Positions 1 to 12,567 of a stretch of DNA of 64,000 bases are shown piece by piece. The stretch lies in NCBI RefSeq assembly GCF_029168945.1, contig NC_083609.1, positions 1-64,000 of the forward strand, written 5' to 3'. Source of the stretch: Cannabis sativa (lineage: Eukaryota > Streptophyta > Magnoliopsida > Rosales > Cannabaceae). Positions within the stretch are counted from its first letter, which is position 1; each line of letters starts with the position of its first letter. The translations under genes were made by a program, and so were the position numbers. The notes below the pieces were generated by a model. It did not search any database and had not been told where the DNA came from. It saw nothing but the letters and a program-made list of their open reading frames with translations.

Positions 1-1
1 T

Positions 2-3000
2 AACCAAAAACCATTCTTCATATTCATTTCTTAGTAGTACAAATTGATTGAGACTAGTGGAAAAAATATTCCGAGATTGGTCCGGGCCACATTTCACAAA
101 GGGGTACCACTATCAGAAATGTGAGATTTTCTCTATTTTGATTAAAACGATCGTTAGTGCAAGAAAACTAATTTTTCTCTCAACGTGTCCAAGAGAAAAG
201 TGATGCACAACGGTCTTGGCTAGGCCCCCTTGGAATTTCATGATCTTTGGAGATGTGTAGGTTGAGATTTTAACAGATAACTAACGAGTGTAAGAGTAAG
301 GAAAAAACTTGTTAAAATTTCCCCTGAAAAGAAGAATATTTTCAATTAGGGGGCCATTTCAACAAATTTTAACCCAAAACCATTCTTCATATTCATTTCT
401 TAGTAGTACAAATTGATTGTGAATAATGGCAAAAAATATTCCGAGATTGGTCCGGGCCACATTTCACAAAGGGGTACCAATATCAGAAATGTGAGATTTT
501 CACTATTTCGATTAAAACGATCGTTAGTGCAAGAAAACTAATTTTTCTCTCAACGTGTCAAAGAGAAAAGTGATGCACAACGGTCTTGGCTAGGCCCCCG
601 TGAAATTTCATGATCTTTGGAGATGTGTAGGTTGAGATTTTAACAGATAACTAACGAGTGTAAGAGTAAGGAAAAAACTTGTAAAAATTTCCCCTGAAAA
701 GAAGAATATTTTCTATTAGGGGGCCATTTCAACAAATTTTAACCCAAAACCATTCTTCATATTCATTTCTTAGTGGTACAAATTGATTGTGACTAGTGGC
801 AAAAAATATTCCGAGATTGGTCCGGGCCACATTTCACAAAGGGGTACCACTATCAGAAATGAGAGATTTTCACTATTTACATTAAAACGATCGTTAGTGC
901 AAGAAGACTAATTTTTCTCTCAACGTGTCCAAGAGAAAAGTGATGCACAACGGTCTTGGCTAGGCCCCCGTGAAATTTCATGATCTTTGGAGATGTGTAG
1001 GTTGAGATTTTAACAGATAACTAACGAGTGTAAGAGTAAGGAAAAAACTTGTTAAAATTTCCCCTGAAAAGAAGAATATTTTAAATTAGGGGGCCATTTC
1101 AACAAATTTTAACCCAAAACCATTCTTCATATTCATTTCTTAGTAGTACAAATTGATTGTGACTAGTGGCAAAAAATATTCGAAGATTTTTCCAGGCCAC
1201 ATTTCACAAAGGGGTACCACTATCAGAAATGTGAGATTTTCACTATTTTGATTAAAACGATCGTTAGTGCAAGAAAACTAATTTTTCTCTCAACGTGTCC
1301 AAGAGAAAAGTGATGCACAACGGTCTTGGCTAGGCCCCCGTGAAATTTCATGATCTTTGGAGATGTGTAGGTTGAGATTTTAATAGATAACTAACGAGTG
1401 TAAGAGTAAGGAAAAAACTTGTAAAAATTTCCCCTGAAAAGAAGAATATTTTCAATTAGGGGCCATTTCAACAAATTTTAACCCAAAACCATTCTTCATA
1501 TTCATTTCTTAGTAGTACAAATTGATTGTGACTAGTGGGAAAAAATATTCCGAGATTGGTCCGGGCCACATTTCACAAAGGGGTACCACTATCAGAAATG
1601 TGAGATTTTCACTATTTCGATTAAAACGATCGTTAGTGCAAGAAAACTAATTTTTCTCTCAACGTGTCCAAGAGAAAAGTGATGCACAACGGCCTTGGCT
1701 AGGCCCCCTTGAAATTTCATGATCTTTGGAGATGTGTAGGTTGAGATTTTAATAGATAACTAACGAGTGTAAGAGTAAGGAAAAAACTTGTTAAAATTTT
1801 CCCTGAAAAGAAGAATATTTTCAATTAGGGGGCCATTTCAACAAATTTTAACCCAAAACCATTCTTCATATTCATTTCTTAGTAGTATGAATTTATTGTG
1901 ACTAGTGGCAAAAAATATTCCGAGATTGGTCCGGGCCACATTTCACAAAGGGGTACCACTATCAGAAATGTGAGATTTTCACTATTTCGATTAAAACGAT
2001 TGTTAGTGCAAGAAAACTAATTTTTCTCTCAACGTGTCCAAGAGAAAAGTGATGCACAACGGTCTTGGCTAGGCCCCCGTGAAATTACATGATCTTTGGA
2101 GATGTGTAGGTTGAGATTTTAATAGATAACTAACGAGTGTAAGAGTAAGGAAAAAACTTGTAAAAATTTCCCCTGAAAAGAAGAATATTTTCAATTAGGG
2201 GGCCATTTCAACAAATTTTAACCAAAAACCATTCTTCATATTCATTTCTTAGTAGTACGAATTGATTGAGACTAGTGGCAAAAATATTCCGAGATTGGTC
2301 CGGGCCACATTTCACAAAGGGGTACCACTATCAGAAATGTGAGATTTTCACTATTTCGATTAAAACGATCGTTAGTGCAAGAAAACTAATTTTTCTCTCA
2401 ACGTGTCCAAGAGAAAAGTGATGCACAACGGTCTTGGCTAGGCCCCCGTGAAATTTCATGATCTTTGGAGATGTGTAGGTTGAGATTTTAACAGATAACT
2501 AACGAGTGTAAGAGTAAGGAAAAAACTTGTAAAAATTTCCCCTGAAAAGAAGAATATTTTCAATTAGGGGGCCATTTCAACAAATTTTAACCCAAAACCA
2601 TTCTTCATATTCATTTCTTAGTAGTACGAATTGATTGTGACTAGTGGCAAAAAATATTACGAGATTGGTCCGGGCCACATTTCACAAAGGGGTACCACTA
2701 TCAGAAATGTGAGATTTTCACTATTTCGATTAAAACGATCGTTAGTGCAAGAAAACTAATTTTTCTCTCAACGTGTCCAAGAGAAAAGTGATGCAAAACG
2801 GTCTTGGCTACGCCCCCGTGAAATTTCATGATCTTTGGAGATGTGTAGGTTGAGATTTTAACAGATCACTAACGAGTGTAAGAGTAAGGAAAAAACTTGT
2901 TAAAATTTCCCCTGAAAAGAAAAATATTTTCAATTAGGGGGCCTTTTCAACAAATTTTAACCCAAAACCATTCTTCATATTCATTTCTTAGTAGTACAAA

Positions 3001-4438
3001 TTGATTGTGACTAGTGGCAAAAAATATTCCGAGATTGGTCCGGGCCACATTTCACAAAGGGGTACCACTATCAGAAATGTGAGATTTTCACTATTTCGAT
3101 TAAAACGATAGTTAGTGCAAGAAAACTAATTTTTCTCTCAATGTGTCCAAGAGAAAAGTGATGCACAACGGTCTTGGCTAGGCCCCCGTGAAATTTCATG
3201 ATCTTTGGAGATGTGTAGGTTGAGATTTTAACTATTAACTAACGAGTGTAAGAGTAAGGAAAAAACTTCTAAAAATTTCCCCTGAAAAGGAGAATATTTT
3301 CAATTAGGGGGCCATTTCAACAAATTTTAACCCAAAACAATTCTTCATATTCATTTCTTAGTAGTACAAATTGATTGAGACTAGTGGCAAAAAATATTCT
3401 GAGATTGGTCCGGGCCACATTTCACAAAGGGGTACCACTATCAGAAATGTGAGATTTTCACTATTTCGATTAAAATGATCGTTAGTGCAAGAAAACTAAT
3501 TTTTCTCTCAACGTGTCCAAGAGAAAAGTGATGCAAAACGGTCTTGGCTAGGACCCCGTGAAATTTTATGATCTTTGGAGATGTGTAGGTTGAGATTTTA
3601 ACAGATAACTAACGAGTGTAAGAGTAAGGAAAAAACTTGTAAAAATTTCCCCTGAAAAGAAGAATATTTTCAATTAGGGGCCATTTCAACAAATTTTAAC
3701 CCAAAACCATTCTTCATATTCATTTCTTAGTAGTACAAATTGATTGTGACTAGTGGCAAAAAATATTCCGAGATTGGTCCGGGCCACATTTCACAAAGGG
3801 GTACCACTATCAGAAATGTTAGATTTTCACTATTTCGATTAAAACGATCGTTAGTGCAAGAAAACTAATTTTTCTCTCAACGTGTCCAAGAGAAAAGTGA
3901 TGCACAACGGCCTTGGCTAGGCCCCCTTGAAATTTCATGATCTTTGGAGATGTGTAGGTTGAGATTTTAAGAGATAACTAACGAGTGTAAGAGTAAGGAA
4001 AAAACTTGTAAAAATTTCCCCTGAAAAGAAGAATATTTTCAATTAGGGGGCCATTTCAACAAATTTTAACCCAAAACAATTCTTCATATTCATTTCTTAG
4101 TAGTACGAATTGATTGTGACTAGTGGCAAAAAATATTCCGAGATTGGTCCGGGCCACATTTCACAAAGGGGTACCACTATCAGAAATGTGAAATTTTCAC
4201 TATTTCGATTAAAACGATCGTTAGTGCAAGAAAACTAATTTTTCTCTCAAAGTGTCCAAGAGAAAAGTGATGCAAAACGGTCTTGGCTAGTCCCCCGTGA
4301 AATTTCATGATCTTTGGAGATGTGTAGGTTGAGATTTTAACAGATAACTAACGAGTGTAACAGTAAGGAAAAAACTTGTTAAAATTTCCCCTGAAAAAGA
4401 AGAATATTTTAAATTAGGGGGCCATTTCAACAAATTTT
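2..4438. repeat. Mixed monomers M1-M12
   Basis: Twelve units start at 2, 371, 741, 1111, 1480, 1850, 2220, 2589, 2959, 3329, 3698 and 4068. Base 1 is the last base of the preceding unit, so the array extends to the left. M1 and M2 carry private changes (for example GAATAATGGC instead of GACTAGTGGC in M2, losing the SpeI site). M4 has the rare patch ATTCGAAGATTTTTCC seen again in M13 and M18. M6 has T-type markers (TATGAATTTATTG, CGATTG, ATTACATG). M8-M11 form a block copied elsewhere. No internal higher-order period is clear in this stretch. Confidence 0.9.
2589..4067. repeat. Four-monomer block M8-M11, first copy
   Basis: M8 has ATTACGAG, GCAAAACGG, CTACGCCCCC, GATCACTAAC and GGCCTTTTC. M9 has AATGTGTCC, TTTAACTATTAAC, AACTTCTAAAA and AAAGGAGAAT. 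M10 has ATTCTGAG, AATGATCG, GCAAAACGG and ATTTTATG. M11 has ATGTTAGA, CCCTTG and TTAAGAGAT. The same four units with nearly all these markers, in the same order, recur as M49-M52 at 17745-19224, and the first two again as M58-M59 at 21073-21811. Conservation of such rare combinations shows block copying rather than independent mutation. Confidence 0.88.
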
Positions 4439-6288
4439 AACCCAAAACCATTCTTCATATTCATTTCTTAGTAGTACAAATTGATTGTGACTAGTGGCAA
4501 AAAATATTCGAAGATTTTTCCAGGCCACATTTCACAAAGGGGTACCACTATCAGAAATGTGAGATTTTCACTATTTCGATTAAAACGATCGTTAGTGCAA
4601 GAAAACTAATTTTTCTCTCAACGTGTCCAAGAGAAAAGTGATGCACAACGGTCTTGGCTAGGCCCCCGTGAAATTTCATGATCTTTGGAGATGTGTAGGT
4701 TAAGATTTTAACAGATAACTAACGAGTGTAAGAGTAAGGAAAAAACTTGTAAAAATTTCCCCTGAAAAGAAGAATATTTTCAATTAGGGGGCCATTTCAA
4801 CAAATTTTAACCGAAAACCATTCTTCATATTCATTTCTTAGTAGTACAAATTGATTGTGACTAGTGGCAAAAAATATTCCGAGATTGGTCCGGGCCACAT
4901 TTCACAAAGGGGTACCACTATCAGAAATGTTAGATTTTCACTATTTCGATTAAAACGATCGTTAGTGCAAGAAAACTAATTTTTCTCTCAACGTGTCCAA
5001 GAGAAAAGTGATGCACAACGGTCTTGGCTAGGCCCCGGTGAAATTACATGATCTTTGGAGATGTGTAGGTTGAGATTTTAACAGATAACTAACGAGTGTA
5101 AGAGTAAGGAAAAAACTTGTAAAAATTTCCCCTGAAAAGAAGAATATTTTCAATTAGGGGGCCATTTCAACAAATTTTAACCCAAAACCATTCTTCATAT
5201 TCATTTCTTAGTAGTATGAATTTATTGTGACTAGTGGCAAAAAATATTCCGAGATTGGTCCGGGCCACATTTCACAAAGGGGTACCACTATCAGAAATGT
5301 GAGATTTTCACTATTTCGATTAAAACGATTGTTAGTGCAAGAAAACTAATTTTTCTCTCAACATGTCCAAGAGAAAAGTGATGCACAACGGTCTTGGCTA
5401 GGCCCCCGTGAAATTACATGATCTTTGGAGATGTGTAGGTTGAGATTTTAACAGATAACTAACGAGTGTAAGAGTAAGGAAAAAACTTGTAAAAATTTCC
5501 CCTGAAAGGAAGAATATTTTCAATTAGGGGGCCATTTCAACAAATTTTAACCAAAAACCATTCTTCATATTCATTTCTTAGTAGTACAAATTGATTGAGA
5601 CTAGTGGCAAAAATATTCCGAGATTGGTCCGGGCCACATTTCACAAAGGGGTACCACTATCAGAAATGTGAAATTTTCACTATTTCGATTAAAACGATCG
5701 TTAGTGCAAGAAAACTAATTTTTCTCTCAACGTGTCCAAGAGAAAAGTGATGCACAACGGTCTTGGCTAGGCCCCCGTGAAATTTCATGATCTTTGGAGA
5801 TGTGTAGGTTAAGATTTTAACAGATAACTAACGAGTGTAAGAGTAAGGAAAAAACTTGTAAAAATTTCCCCTGAAAAGAAGAATATTTTCAATTAGGGGG
5901 CCATTTAAACAAATTTTAACCCAAAACCATTCTTCATATTCATTTCTTAGTAGTACAAATTGATTGTGACTAGTGGGAAAAAATATTCCGAGATTAGTCC
6001 GGGCCACATTTCACAAAGGGGTACCACTATCAGAAATGTGAGATTTTCACTATTTCGATTAAAACGATCGTTAGTGCAAGAAAACTAATTTTTCTCTCAA
6101 CATGTCCAAGAGAAAAGTGATGCACTACGGTCTTGGCTAGTCCCCCGTGAAATTTCATGATCTTTGGAGATGTGTAGGTTGAGATTTTAACAGATAACTA
6201 ACGAGTGTAACAGTAAGGAAAAAACTTGTTAAAATTTCCCCTGAAAAAGAAGAATATTTTAAATTAGGGGGCCATTTCAACAAATTTT
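4439..6288. repeat. Five-monomer HOR, unit 1 (M13-M17), 1850 bp
   Basis: Units start at 4439, 4809, 5179, 5549 and 5918. Markers in order: M13 CGAAGATTTTTCCAGG; M14 CCGAAAACC, ATGTTAGA and CCCCGGTG; M15 T-type (TATGAATTTATTG, CGATTG, ACATGTCC, GAAAGGA); M16 W-type (GTGAAATTTTC, A5 tract); M17 X-type (GTGGGAAAAAAT, GATTAGTCC, ACATGTCC, GCACTACGG). M17 ends with the unusual GTAACAGTAAGG and GAAAAAGAAG, which are also found at the end of M12. The duplicated segment therefore begins inside M12 and its copy begins inside M17. Confidence 0.9.
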
Positions 6289-8137
6289 AACCCAAAACCA
6301 TTCTTCATATTCATTTCTTAGTAGTACAAATTGATTGTGACTAGTGGCAAAAAATATTCGAAGATTTTTCCAGGCCACATTTCACAAAGGGGTACCACTA
6401 TCAGAAATGTGAGATTTTCACTATTTCGATTAAAACGATCGTTAGTGCAAGAAAACTAATTTTTCTCTCAACGTGTCCAAGAGAAAAGTGATGCACAACG
6501 GTCTTGGCTAGGCCCCCGTGAAATTTCATGATCTTTGGAGATGTGTAGGTTAAGATTTTAACAGATAACTAACGAGTGTAAGAGTAAGGAAAAAACTTGT
6601 AAAAATTTCCCCTGAAAAGAAGAATATTTTCAATTAGGGGGCCATTTCAACAAATTTTAACCGAAAACCATTCTTCATATTCATTTCTTAGTAGTACAAA
6701 TTGATTGTGACTAGTGGCAAAAAATATTCCGAGATTGGTCCGGGCCACATTTCACAAAGGGGTACCACTATCAGAAATGTTAGATTTTCACTATTTCGAT
6801 TAAAACGATCGTTAGTGCAAGAAAACTAATTTTTCTCTCAACGTGTCCAAGAGAAAAGTGATGCACAACGGTCTTGGCTAGGCCCCGGTGAAATTACATG
6901 ATCTTTGGAGATGTGTAGGTTGAGATTTTAACAGATAACTAACGAGTGTAAGAGTAAGGAAAAAACTTGTAAAAATTTCCCCTGAAAAGAAGAATATTTT
7001 CAATTAGGGGGCCATTTCAACAAATTTTAACCCAAAACCATTCTTCATATTCATTTCTTAGTAGTATGAATTTATTGTGACTAGTGGAAAAAAATATTTT
7101 GAGATGGGTTCGGCCACATTTCATAAAGGGGTACCACTATCAGAAATGTGAGATTTTCACTATTTCGATTAAAACGATTGTTAGTGCAAGAAAACTAATT
7201 TTTCTCTCAACATGTCCAAGAGAAAAGTGATGCACAACGGTCTTGGCTAGGCCCCCGTGAAATTACATGATCTTTGGAGATGTGTAGGTTGAGATTTTAA
7301 CAGATAACTAACGAGTGTAAGAGTAAGGAAAAAACTTGTAAAAATTTCCCACGAAAGGAAGAATATTTTCAATTAGGGGGCCATTTCAACAAATTTTAAC
7401 CAAAAACCATTCTTCATATTCATTTCTTAGTAGTACAAATTGATTGAGACTAGTGGCAAAAAATATTCCGAGATTGGTCCGGGCCACATTTCACAAAGGG
7501 GTACCACTATCAGAAATGTGAAATTTTCACTATTTCGATTAAAACGATCGTTAGTGCAAGAAAACTAATTTTTCTCTCAACGTGTCCAAGAGAAAAGTGA
7601 TGCACAACGGTCTTGGCTAGGCCCCCGTGAAATTTCATGATCTTTGGAGATGTGTAGGTTAAGATTTTAACAGATAACTAACGAGTGTAAGAGTAAGGAA
7701 AAAACTTGTAAAAATTTCCCCTGAAAAGAAGAATATTTTCAATTAGGGGGCCATTTAAACAAATTTTAACCCAAAACCATTCTTCATATTCATTTCTTAG
7801 TAGTACAAATTGATTGTGACTAGTGGGAAAAAATATTCCGAGATTAGTCCGGGCCACATTTCACAAAGGGGTACCACTATCAGAAATGTGAGATTTTCAC
7901 TATTTCGATTAAAACGATCGTTAGTGCAAGAAAACTAATTTTTCTCTCAACATGTCCAAGAGAAAAGTGATGCACTACGGTCTTGGCTAGGCCCCCGTGA
8001 AATTTCATGATCTTTGGAGATGTGTAGGTTGAGATTTTAACAGATAACTAACGAGTGTAAGAGTAAGGAAAAAACTTGTTAAAATTTCCCCTGAAAAGAA
8101 GAATATTTTCAATTAGGGGGCCATTTCAACAAATTTT
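6289..8137. repeat. Five-monomer HOR, unit 2 (M18-M22), 1849 bp
   Basis: Units start at 6289, 6659, 7029, 7398 and 7768 and match M13-M17 one to one, including rare changes such as CCGAAAACC, CCCCGGTG and GCACTACGG. Differences are few except in M20, which carries a dense cluster of substitutions (see its own entry), and in the length of the A tract in M21. Such high similarity over 1.85 kb implies a recent tandem duplication of a five-monomer segment. Confidence 0.9.
7029..7397. repeat. Monomer M20 with locally divergent patch
   Basis: This T-type unit is nearly identical to its HOR partner M15 except between about 7088 and 7133. There GGCAAAAAATATTCCGAG reads GGAAAAAAATATTTTGAG, ATTGGTCCGGGCC reads ATGGGTTCGGCC with one base lost, and CACAAAG reads CATAAAG. 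A second difference near 7349 reads CCCACGAAAGG instead of CCCCTGAAAGG; the same CCCACGAAAGG occurs at the end of M112. Clustering suggests a conversion tract from an unseen diverged unit, or local sequence error. Confidence 0.8.
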
Positions 8138-11100
8138 AACCAAAAACCATTCTTCATATTCATTTCTTAGTAGTACAAATTGATTGAGACTAGTGGCAAA
8201 AAATATTCCGAGATTTGTCCGGGCCACATTTCACAAAGGGGTACCACTATCAGAAATGTGAGATTTTCACTATTTCGATTAAAACGATCGTTAGTGCAAG
8301 AAAACTAATTTTTCTCTCAACGTGTCCAAGAGAAAAGTGATGCACAACGGTCTTGGCTAGGCCTCCGTGAAATTACATGATCTTTGGAGATGTGTAGGTT
8401 GAGATTTTAACAGATAACTAACGAGTGTAAGAGTAAGGAAAAAACTTGTAAAAATTTCCCCTGAAAAGAAGAATATTTTCAATTAGGGGGCCATTTCAAC
8501 AAATTTTAACCAAAAACCATTCTTCATATTCATTTCTTAGTAGTACAAATTGATTGAGACTAGTGGCAAAAAATATTCCGAGATTGGTCCGGGCCACATT
8601 TCACAAAGGGGTACCACTATCAGAAATGTGAGATTTTCACTATTTCGATTAAAACGATCGTTAGTGCAAGAAAACTAATTTTTCTCTCAACGTGTCCAAG
8701 AGAAAAGTGATGCACAACGGTCTTGGCTAGGCCCCCGTGAAATTTCATGATCTTTGGAGATGTGTAGGTTGAGATTTTAACAGATAACTAACGAGTGTAA
8801 GAGTAAGGAAAAAACTTGTAAAAATTTCCCCCGAAAAGAAGAATATTTTCAATTAGGGGGCCATTTCAACAAATTTTAACCGAAAACCATTCTTCATATT
8901 CATTTCTTAGTAGTACAAATTGATTGTGACTAGTGGCAAAAAATATTCCGAGATTGGTCCGGGCCACATTTCACAAAGGGGTACCACTATCAGAAATGTT
9001 AGATTTTCACTATTTCGATTAAAACGATCGTTAGTGCAAGAAAACTAATTTTTCTCTCAACGTGTCCAAGAGAAAAGTGATGCACAACGGTCTTGGCTAG
9101 GCCCCGTGAAATTTCATGATCTTTGGAGATGTGTAGGTTGAGATTTTAACGAGATAACTAACGAGTGTAAGAGTAAGGAAAAAACTTGTAAAAATTTCCC
9201 CTGAAAAGAAGAATATTTTCAATTAGGGGGCCATTTCAACAAATTTTAACCCAAAACCATTCTTCATATTCATTTCTTAGTAGTATGAATTTATTGTGAC
9301 TAGTGGCAAAAAATATTCCGAGATTGGTCAGGGCCACATTTCACAAAGGGGTACCACTATCAGAAATGTGAGATTTTCACTATTTCGATTAAAACGATTG
9401 TTAGTGCAAGAAAACTAATTTTTCTCTCAACGTGTCCAAGAGAAAAGTGATGCACAACGGTCTTGGCTACGCCCCCGTGAAATTTCATGATCTTTGGAGA
9501 TGTGTAGGTTGAGATTTTAACAGATAACTAACGAGTGTAAGAGTAAGGAAAAAACTTGTAAAAATTTCCCCTGAAAAGAAGAATATTTTCAATTAGGGGG
9601 CCATTTCAACAAATTTTAACCCAAAACCATTCTTCATATTCATTTCTTAGTAGTACAAATTGATTGTGACTAGTGGCAAAAAATATTCCGAGATTGGTCC
9701 GGGCCACATTTCACAAAGGGGTACCACTATCAGAAATGTTAGATTTTCACTATTTCGATTAAAACGATCGTTAGTGCAAGAAAACTAATTTTTCTCTCAA
9801 CGTGTCCAAGAGAAAAGTGATGCACAACGGTCTTGGCTAGGCCCCCGTGAAATTTCATGATCTTTGGAGATGTGTAGGTTGAGATTTTAACAGATAACTA
9901 ACGAGTGTAAGAGTAAGGAAAAAACTTGTAAAAATTTCCCCTGAAAAGAAGAATATTTTCAATTAGGGGGCCATTTCAACAAATTTTAACCCAAAACCAT
10001 TCTTCATATTCATTTCTTAGTAGTACGAATTGATTGTGACTAGTGGCAAAAAATATTCCGAGATTGGTCCGGGCCACATTTCACAAAGGGGTACCACTAT
10101 CAGAAATGTGAGATTTTCACTATTTCGATTAAAACGATCGTTAGTGCAAGAAAACTAATTTTTCTCTCAACATGTCCAAGAGAAAAGTGATGCACAACGG
10201 TCTTGGCTACGCCCCTGTGAAATTTCATGATCTTTGGAGATGTGTAGGTTGAGATTTTAAGAGATAACTAACGAGTGTAAGAGTAAGGAAAAAACTTGTA
10301 AAAATTTCCCCTGAAAAGAAGAATATTTTCAATTAGGGGGCCATTTCAACAAATTTTAACCCAAAACCATTCTTCATATTCATTTCTTAGTAGTACAAAT
10401 TGATTGTGACTAGTGGCAAAAAATATTCCGAGATTGGTCAGGGCCACATTTCACAAAGGGGTACCACTATCAGAAATGTGAGATTTTCACTATTTCGATT
10501 AAAACGATCGTTAGTGCAAGAAAACTAATTTTTCTCTCAACATGTCCAAGAGAAAAGTGATGCACAACGGTCTTGGCTAGGCCCCCGTGAAATTTCATGA
10601 TCTTTGGAGATGTGTAGGTTGAGATTTTAACAGATAACTAACGAGTGTAAGAGTAAGGAAAAAACTTGTAAAAATTTCCCATGAAAAGAAGAATATTTTC
10701 AATTAGGGGGCCATTTCAACAAATTTTAACCAAAAACCATTCTTCATATTCATTTCTTAGTAGTACAAATTGATTGTGACTAGTGGCAAAAATATTCTGA
10801 GATTGGTCCAGGCCACATTTCACAAAGGGGTACCACTATCAGAAATGTGAAATTTTCACTATTTCGATTAAAACGATCGTTAGTGCAAGAAAACTAATTT
10901 TTCTCTCAACGTGTCCAAGAGAAAAGTGATGCACAACGGTCTTGGCTAGGCCCCCGTGAAATTTCATGATCTTTGGAGATGTGTAGGTTGAGATTTTAAC
11001 AGATAACTAACGAGTGTAAGAGTAAGGAAAAAACTTGTAAAAATTTCCCCTGAAAAGAAGAATATTTTCAATTAGGGGGCCATTTAAACAAATTTTAACC

Positions 11101-12567
11101 CAAAACCATTCTTCATATTCATTTCTTAGTAGTACAAATTGATTGTGACTAGTGGCAAAAAATATTCCGAGATTAGTCTGGGCCACATTTCACAAAGGGG
11201 TACCACTATCAGAAATGTGAGATTTTCACTATTTCGATTAAAACGATCGTTAGTGCAAGAAAACTAATTTTTCTCTCAACATGTCCAAGAGAAAAGTGAT
11301 GCACAACGGTCTTGGCTAGGCCCCCGTGAAATTTCATGATCTTTGGAGATGTGTAGGTTGAGATTTTAAGAGATAACTAACGAGTGTAAGAGTAAGGAAA
11401 AAACTTGTAAAAATTTCCCCTGAAAAGAAGAATATTTTCAATTAGGGGGCCATTTCAACAAATTTTAACCAAAAACCATTCTTCATATTCATTTCTTAGT
11501 AGTACAAATTGATTGTGACTAGTGGCAAAAAATATTCCGAGATTGGTCCGGGCCACATTTCACAAAGGGGTACCACTATCAGAAATGTGAGATTTTCACT
11601 ATTTCGATTAAAACGATCGTTAGTGCAAGAAAACTAATTTTTCTCTCAACGTGTCCAAGAGAAAAGTGATGCACAACGGTCTTGGCTAGGCCCCCGTGAA
11701 ATTTCATGATCTTTGGAGATGTGTAGGTTGAGATTTTAACAGATAACTAACGAGTGTAAGAGTAAGGAAAAAACTTGTAAAAATTTCCCCTGAAAAGAAG
11801 AATATTTTCAATTAGGGGGCCATTTCAACAAATTTTAACCAAAAACCATTCTTCATATTCATTTCTTAGTAGTACAAATTGATTGAGACTAGTGGCAAAA
11901 AATATTCCGAGATTTGTCCGGGCCACATTTCACAAAGGGGTACCACTATCAGAAATGTGAGATTTTCACTATTTCGATTAAAACGATCGTTAGTGCAAGA
12001 AAACTAATTTTTCTCTCAACGTGTCCAAGAGAAAAGTGATGCACAACGGTCTTGGCTAGGCCCCCGTGAAATTTCATGATCTTTGGAGATGTGTAGGTTG
12101 AGATTTTAACAGATAACTAACGAGTGTAAGAGTAAGGAAAAAACTTGTAAAAATTTCCCCTGAAAAGAAGAATATTTTCAATTAGGGGGCCATTTCAACA
12201 AATTTTAACCGAAAACCATTCTTCATATTCATTTCTTAGTAGTACAAATTGATTGTGACTAGTGGCAAAAAATATTCCGAGATTGGTCCGGGCCACATTT
12301 CACAAAGGGATCAGAAATGTTAGATTTTCACTATTTCGATTAAAACGATCGTTAGTGCAAGAAAACTAATTTTTCTCTCAACGTGTCCAAGAGAAAAGTG
12401 ATGCACAACGGTCTTGGCTAGGCCCCGTGAAATTTCAAGATCTTTTGAGATGTGTAGGTTGAGATTTTAACAGATAACTAACGAGTGTAAGAGTAAGGAA
12501 AAAACTTGTAAAAATTTCCCCTGAAAAGAAGAATATTTTCAATTAGGGGGCCATTTCAACAAATTTT
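8138..12567. repeat. Mixed monomers M23-M34
   Basis: Units start at 8138, 8508, 8878, 9248, 9618, 9988, 10358, 10728, 11097, 11467, 11837 and 12207. M23 and M33 share GATTTGTCC. M25 and M34 share CCGAAAACC with ATGTTAGA and a C4 run. M26 and M35 are both T-type. M23-M26 and M33-M35 therefore look like a 9-10 monomer repeat in which the equivalent of M24 is missing in the second copy. M28, M29 and M31 carry ACATGTCC. M29 has GGTCAGGGCC. M30 is W-type with an A5 tract. Confidence 0.85.
12207..12567. repeat. Shortest monomer M34, 361 bp, KpnI site deleted
   Basis: Compared with neighbours, eight bases (GTACCACT) are missing at the junction 12309/12310, where CACAAAGGG runs directly into ATCAGAAATG. 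One C of the C5 run near 12421 is also missing, giving 361 bp. The deletion removes the KpnI recognition site that nearly every other unit has. It is the largest internal deletion seen in the window and is not shared by other units, so it is probably young. Confidence 0.9.

Noticed and set aside
12207..12567. Transposon excision scar at the M34 deletion
   Set aside because: The 8-base gap removes sequence without leaving a footprint or target duplication. A replication or repair deletion is simpler.
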